DNA of 64,000 nucleotides from Streptomyces anulatus (GTDB taxonomy: Bacteria > Actinomycetota > Actinomycetes > Streptomycetales > Streptomycetaceae). This document shows positions 62,124 through 64,000 of this stretch, piece after piece. Location of the stretch: the NCBI RefSeq assembly GCF_000721175.1, contig NZ_JOEZ01000019.1:42591-106590 (forward strand), given 5' to 3'. The notes below the pieces were generated by a model, which was not told where the DNA came from, did not search any database, and saw nothing but the letters and a program-made list of their open reading frames with translations. Each line of letters begins with the position of its first letter. Positions within the stretch are counted from its first letter, which is position 1. A program made the translations under genes and the position numbers.

Positions 62124-62329
62124 CAGAAAACTCCCCTGTGTCATCCGCTGCATGCAGAACGTAGTCCAGTGGATCACTCCCGTCTACAGCGCCTTGCGGT
62201 TACTTTTCGCCTTACCGAGCGTGACCAACCGCCGATCAAGGAACGGGCAAGACGGTCATTCGTGCAGCACACACCGAAGAATGCCGGGGCCCCCACCACC
62301 CGCCTCGTGAGTCGAATTTGGAGGATGCA
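62124..62329. promoter_or_regulatory. Divergent promoter region between gene A and the PPTase gene
   Basis: About 200 bases without supported coding sequence, lower in GC than the operon. It must hold the operon promoter (leftward) and the PPTase promoter (rightward). A weak leftward candidate is TAGACG (62186-62181), 17 bases, TACGTT (62163-62158). A perfect 10-bp palindrome CTGCATGCAG at 62148-62157 lies just downstream and could be an operator. No convincing rightward promoter was seen. Confidence 0.4.
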
Positions 62330-62383
62330 GTGGACAAGATTTGCGATATTCGTCACACTGAGCAAGCGGGTGGTCACCCGTGA
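62330..62383 (+). CDS. Leader frame of 17 codons before the PPTase gene
   Basis: GTG at 62330 lies 5 bases after GGAGG. The frame ends with TGA 62381-62383, overlapping the PPTase GTG (GTGA). An in-frame stop at 62359 rules out an upstream PPTase start, and the PPTase GTG lacks a good ribosome site, so coupling through this leader is likely. The peptide has no recognisable similarity. Confidence 0.45.
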   Translation: MDKICDIRHTEQAGGHP

Positions 62384-63075
62384 CCACCGGAGCCGACGAC
62401 ACCGGATTGCTGAACGCCCTCCTTCCATCCGGTGTCGCCGTTTCCGAGCTGTTCACCGACCCACTGCACATCGACCTGCACCCGCAGGAGGCTGCCGTCG
62501 TGGCCCGCGCAGTCGACAAGCGCCGCCGCGAGTTCGCCGCCGTCCGTCTCTGCGCACGCACCGCGCTGAGACGGATTGGAGTGCCTCCCGGACCGATCCT
62601 GCCGGGCCCCAAGGGTGCACCGCAGTGGCCGAACGGAGTGATCGGCAGCATGACGCACTGTGACGGCTACCGAGCGGCGGCGGTAGCTCATCGCGCCACA
62701 TTCGCCTCGATCGGGATTGACGCCGAGCCGCACGCCGCTCTGCCCGACGGCGTGGAAAAGCTGACCGCGCTCCCCGAGGAGCGAATAGCCCTGACCCGGC
62801 TGGCCGTCACCCACCCTCGCATACACTGGGACCGGCTGCTGTTCAGCGCGAAAGAGAGCGTTTACAAAGCGTGGTTCCCATTGACCGGCCGCTGGCTGGA
62901 CTTCACGGAATGCATCATCACGCCCGATCCGGAACGTCACACCTTCACGGCCGACCTGACCGTGCCCGGACCAATTGTCGCCGGAGACCGGATCAGCCGG
63001 TTCACCGGACGCTGGCACGCCGGGGGTGACGCTCGACACGTCGTCACCGCCGTCACCGTGCCGTGGCCCGCATGA
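62380..63075 (+). CDS. kirP: Sfp-type 4'-phosphopantetheinyl transferase (KirP-like)
   Basis: 231 residues. It moves phosphopantetheine from CoA to the active-site Ser of carrier proteins, here the ACPs and PCPs of the assembly line. Seen motifs: SMTHC at 90-94, GIDAEP at 112-117 (Mg-binding acids) and FSAKESVYKAW at 155-165, all in the order of Sfp/EntD-type enzymes and at a normal length. GTG 62380 is the only plausible start because a stop lies 21 bases upstream in frame. It is divergent from the PKS operon and ends just before a hairpin. Assignment to the family is firm; pairing with this line rests on position. Confidence 0.92.
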   Translation: MTTGADDTGLLNALLPSGVAVSELFTDPLHIDLHPQEAAVVARAVDKRRREFAAVRLCARTALRRIGVPPGPILPGPKGAPQWPNGVIGSMTHCDGYRAAAVAHRATFASIGIDAEPHAALPDGVEKLTALPEERIALTRLAVTHPRIHWDRLLFSAKESVYKAWFPLTGRWLDFTECIITPDPERHTFTADLTVPGPIVAGDRISRFTGRWHAGGDARHVVTAVTVPWPA

Positions 63076-63089
63076 CGAACCCCACCAGC

Positions 63090-63112
63090 CACGCCGGAAA
63101 ACCCCCGGCGTG
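63090..63112 (+). terminator. Hairpin after the PPTase gene
   Basis: Perfect 8-bp stem CACGCCGG/CCGGCGTG with a 7-base loop, starting 15 bases after the stop. No T run follows, as is usual for GC-rich actinobacterial terminators. It also ends convergent transcription from the transposase remnant. Confidence 0.6.
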
Positions 63113-63880
63113 ATCACTCGCGGCCCTCAGTCGTGTCAGCCAGGGCGGGCATGTGCTCGGCCGGTTGATCCGCTCCAGCGGGTTCGTCGACTGGATCAGC
63201 CAAGGCGGTCAGGTCGTCCTTGGCTTCCAGCAGCATCTGTTTGCCCGTGGGAACTGGCTGCCGAGCATGTCGGTGACGGTATCGACCTGGGCCCTCACCA
63301 CGCTCTGGCTGGGCTGGGCGAAGATCGTGCGGATCGTCGCGGCGACCATCTCGCCGGCGTCCTTCAGGACCACGCCGAGGACCTCCCGGCCGCCGTCCTC
63401 GGTGATGCCGGTCGCGATGGCCACGGCCCGGGAGGCGATCTGGTGGTGGCCCCAAGCCTTGCAGTAGGTGACGTCGAGGTAGATGTAGGGGAAGCGGGCG
63501 CGGTCCAGCAGCCTGGTGCGGAACGCGGTCAACGGCTCGTCCAGGGCAGCGCAGATCCGGGAGACCTCGCACTTGGACGTCCCCGTGTCCACCCCCAGGG
63601 CTTTGACCAGGTCGTTGACCGACCGAGTGGAGACACCCTCGATGTAAGCCTCCATGATGACGGTGCAGAGGGGCCTTGTCGATGCGGCGTCGCCGTTCCA
63701 GCAGACAAGGGAAGAAGCTGCCGGTCCGAGGCTTCGGGCCGCCAACTCCAGGTCGTCGACCTGTGTGGTGAGCGTCTTGTCCCGGTGTTCGTTGCGGCAG
63801 TTGGTGCGGCTGTGGGTGTGCTCATTCCACTCGGCGACGCTGCGGACGAGTGCGAGTCCCTTGGCCGAGCGTAGTGACTG
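63112..63880 (-). pseudogene. IS256-family transposase remnant
   Basis: Fragments in three frames match the usual IS256 order: RDKTLTTQVDDLELA, then (shifted) RTGSFFPCLLERRRRID, then VIMEAYIEGVSTRSVNDLVKALG, SRICAALDE, FPYIYLDVTYCKAW, GREVLGV, and later TIRTIFAQP and STNPLERIN. The stretch between GREVLGV and TIRTIFAQP, which normally holds the second catalytic Asp and much of the core, is missing, and several frameshifts are present. The C-terminus is also lost. It is non-functional and marks an old insertion at the cluster edge. Confidence 0.85.
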
Positions 63881-64000
63881 AAGCAGGCAAAGCAGTTCAG
63901 ACTAGTACTCCAGTCGTAGATCGTGATCTTCATGCCTGGGCGACCTGTCGCCGATAGTGGCTGGCTTGGGCTCGGGACTGGTGGCGGCGTCGCCAAGTGG
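63881..64000 (-). other. Possible 3' end of another transposase entering from the right edge
   Basis: A minus-strand frame open to the edge ends at TAG near 63903 with a short basic tail (RHEDHDLRLEY), which recalls the C-termini of some actinobacterial transposases. Too short to assign. No other feature was seen in this stretch. Confidence 0.2.

Overview
The window comes from a high-GC actinobacterium: GC is very high, GTG starts and 4-base gene overlaps are common, and one pair of megasynthases carries actinobacterial PKS docking ends. I cannot name the genus from sequence alone. About 62 of the 64 kb is one minus-strand operon for a giant hybrid PKS-NRPS assembly line, read from right (about 62.0 kb) to left (off the left edge).

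Layout, right to left. (1) 63.1-64.0 kb: decayed IS256-type transposase sequence and possibly the tail of a second transposase. (2) 62.38-63.08 kb, plus strand: an Sfp-type phosphopantetheinyl transferase, transcribed away from the PKS genes across a 200-base divergent promoter region. Two tiny leader frames flank that region, each ending in a GTGA overlap with the gene it precedes. (3) Six megasynthase genes, A to F: A (LnmK-like starter domain-ACP-KS1-KR-ACP-KS2), B (DH-ACP-KR-KS3-KR-MT-ACP-KS4-KR-ACP-KS5-ACP), C (C-A(Gly)-PCP-KS6), D (DH-KR-ACP-KS7-DH-KR-MT-ACP-KS8-ACP-KS9-KR-ACP-KS10-KR-ACP-KS11), E (DH-ACP-KR-KS12-DH-KR-ACP), F (KS13-AT-DH-KR-ACP-KS14-AT-ACP). (4) A 206-base, A/T-richer gap with a candidate promoter. 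(5) A Cys-Asp-His alpha/beta-hydrolase-like cyclase. (6) The start of a final C-A NRPS gene.

How they work together. Twelve ketosynthases (KS1-KS12) lie in modules without an acyltransferase, so extender units must be supplied by discrete ATs outside this window. Only gene F has AT domains. Reading the domains co-linearly gives a diene, a C-methylated hydroxyl unit, a second hydroxyl, an unreduced keto unit, an inserted glycine, a diene with one C-methyl, two KR-only units, a triene ending in C(CH3)=CH, an unreduced malonyl unit, and a last amino acid that a cyclase could close into a ring. This matches, nearly unit by unit, the skeleton of kirromycin-type elfamycins, with beta-alanine as the last residue and a 4-hydroxy-2-pyridone formed by Dieckmann closure. 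I therefore call it a kirromycin-family cluster (genes A-F = KirAI-KirAVI-like; then KirHI-like, KirB-like; KirP-like PPTase). The assignment rests on architecture and remembered chemistry, not on a database comparison.

The most unusual features are: serine-less ACP-like inserts beside three KS domains; a roughly 7-kb segment present twice, including a gene junction; a trans-AT to cis-AT splice inside gene E; a KS separated from its flanking subdomain by a gene boundary; a fused LnmK-like starter domain; and module 8, which lacks the KR and MT that a kirromycin skeleton would need.
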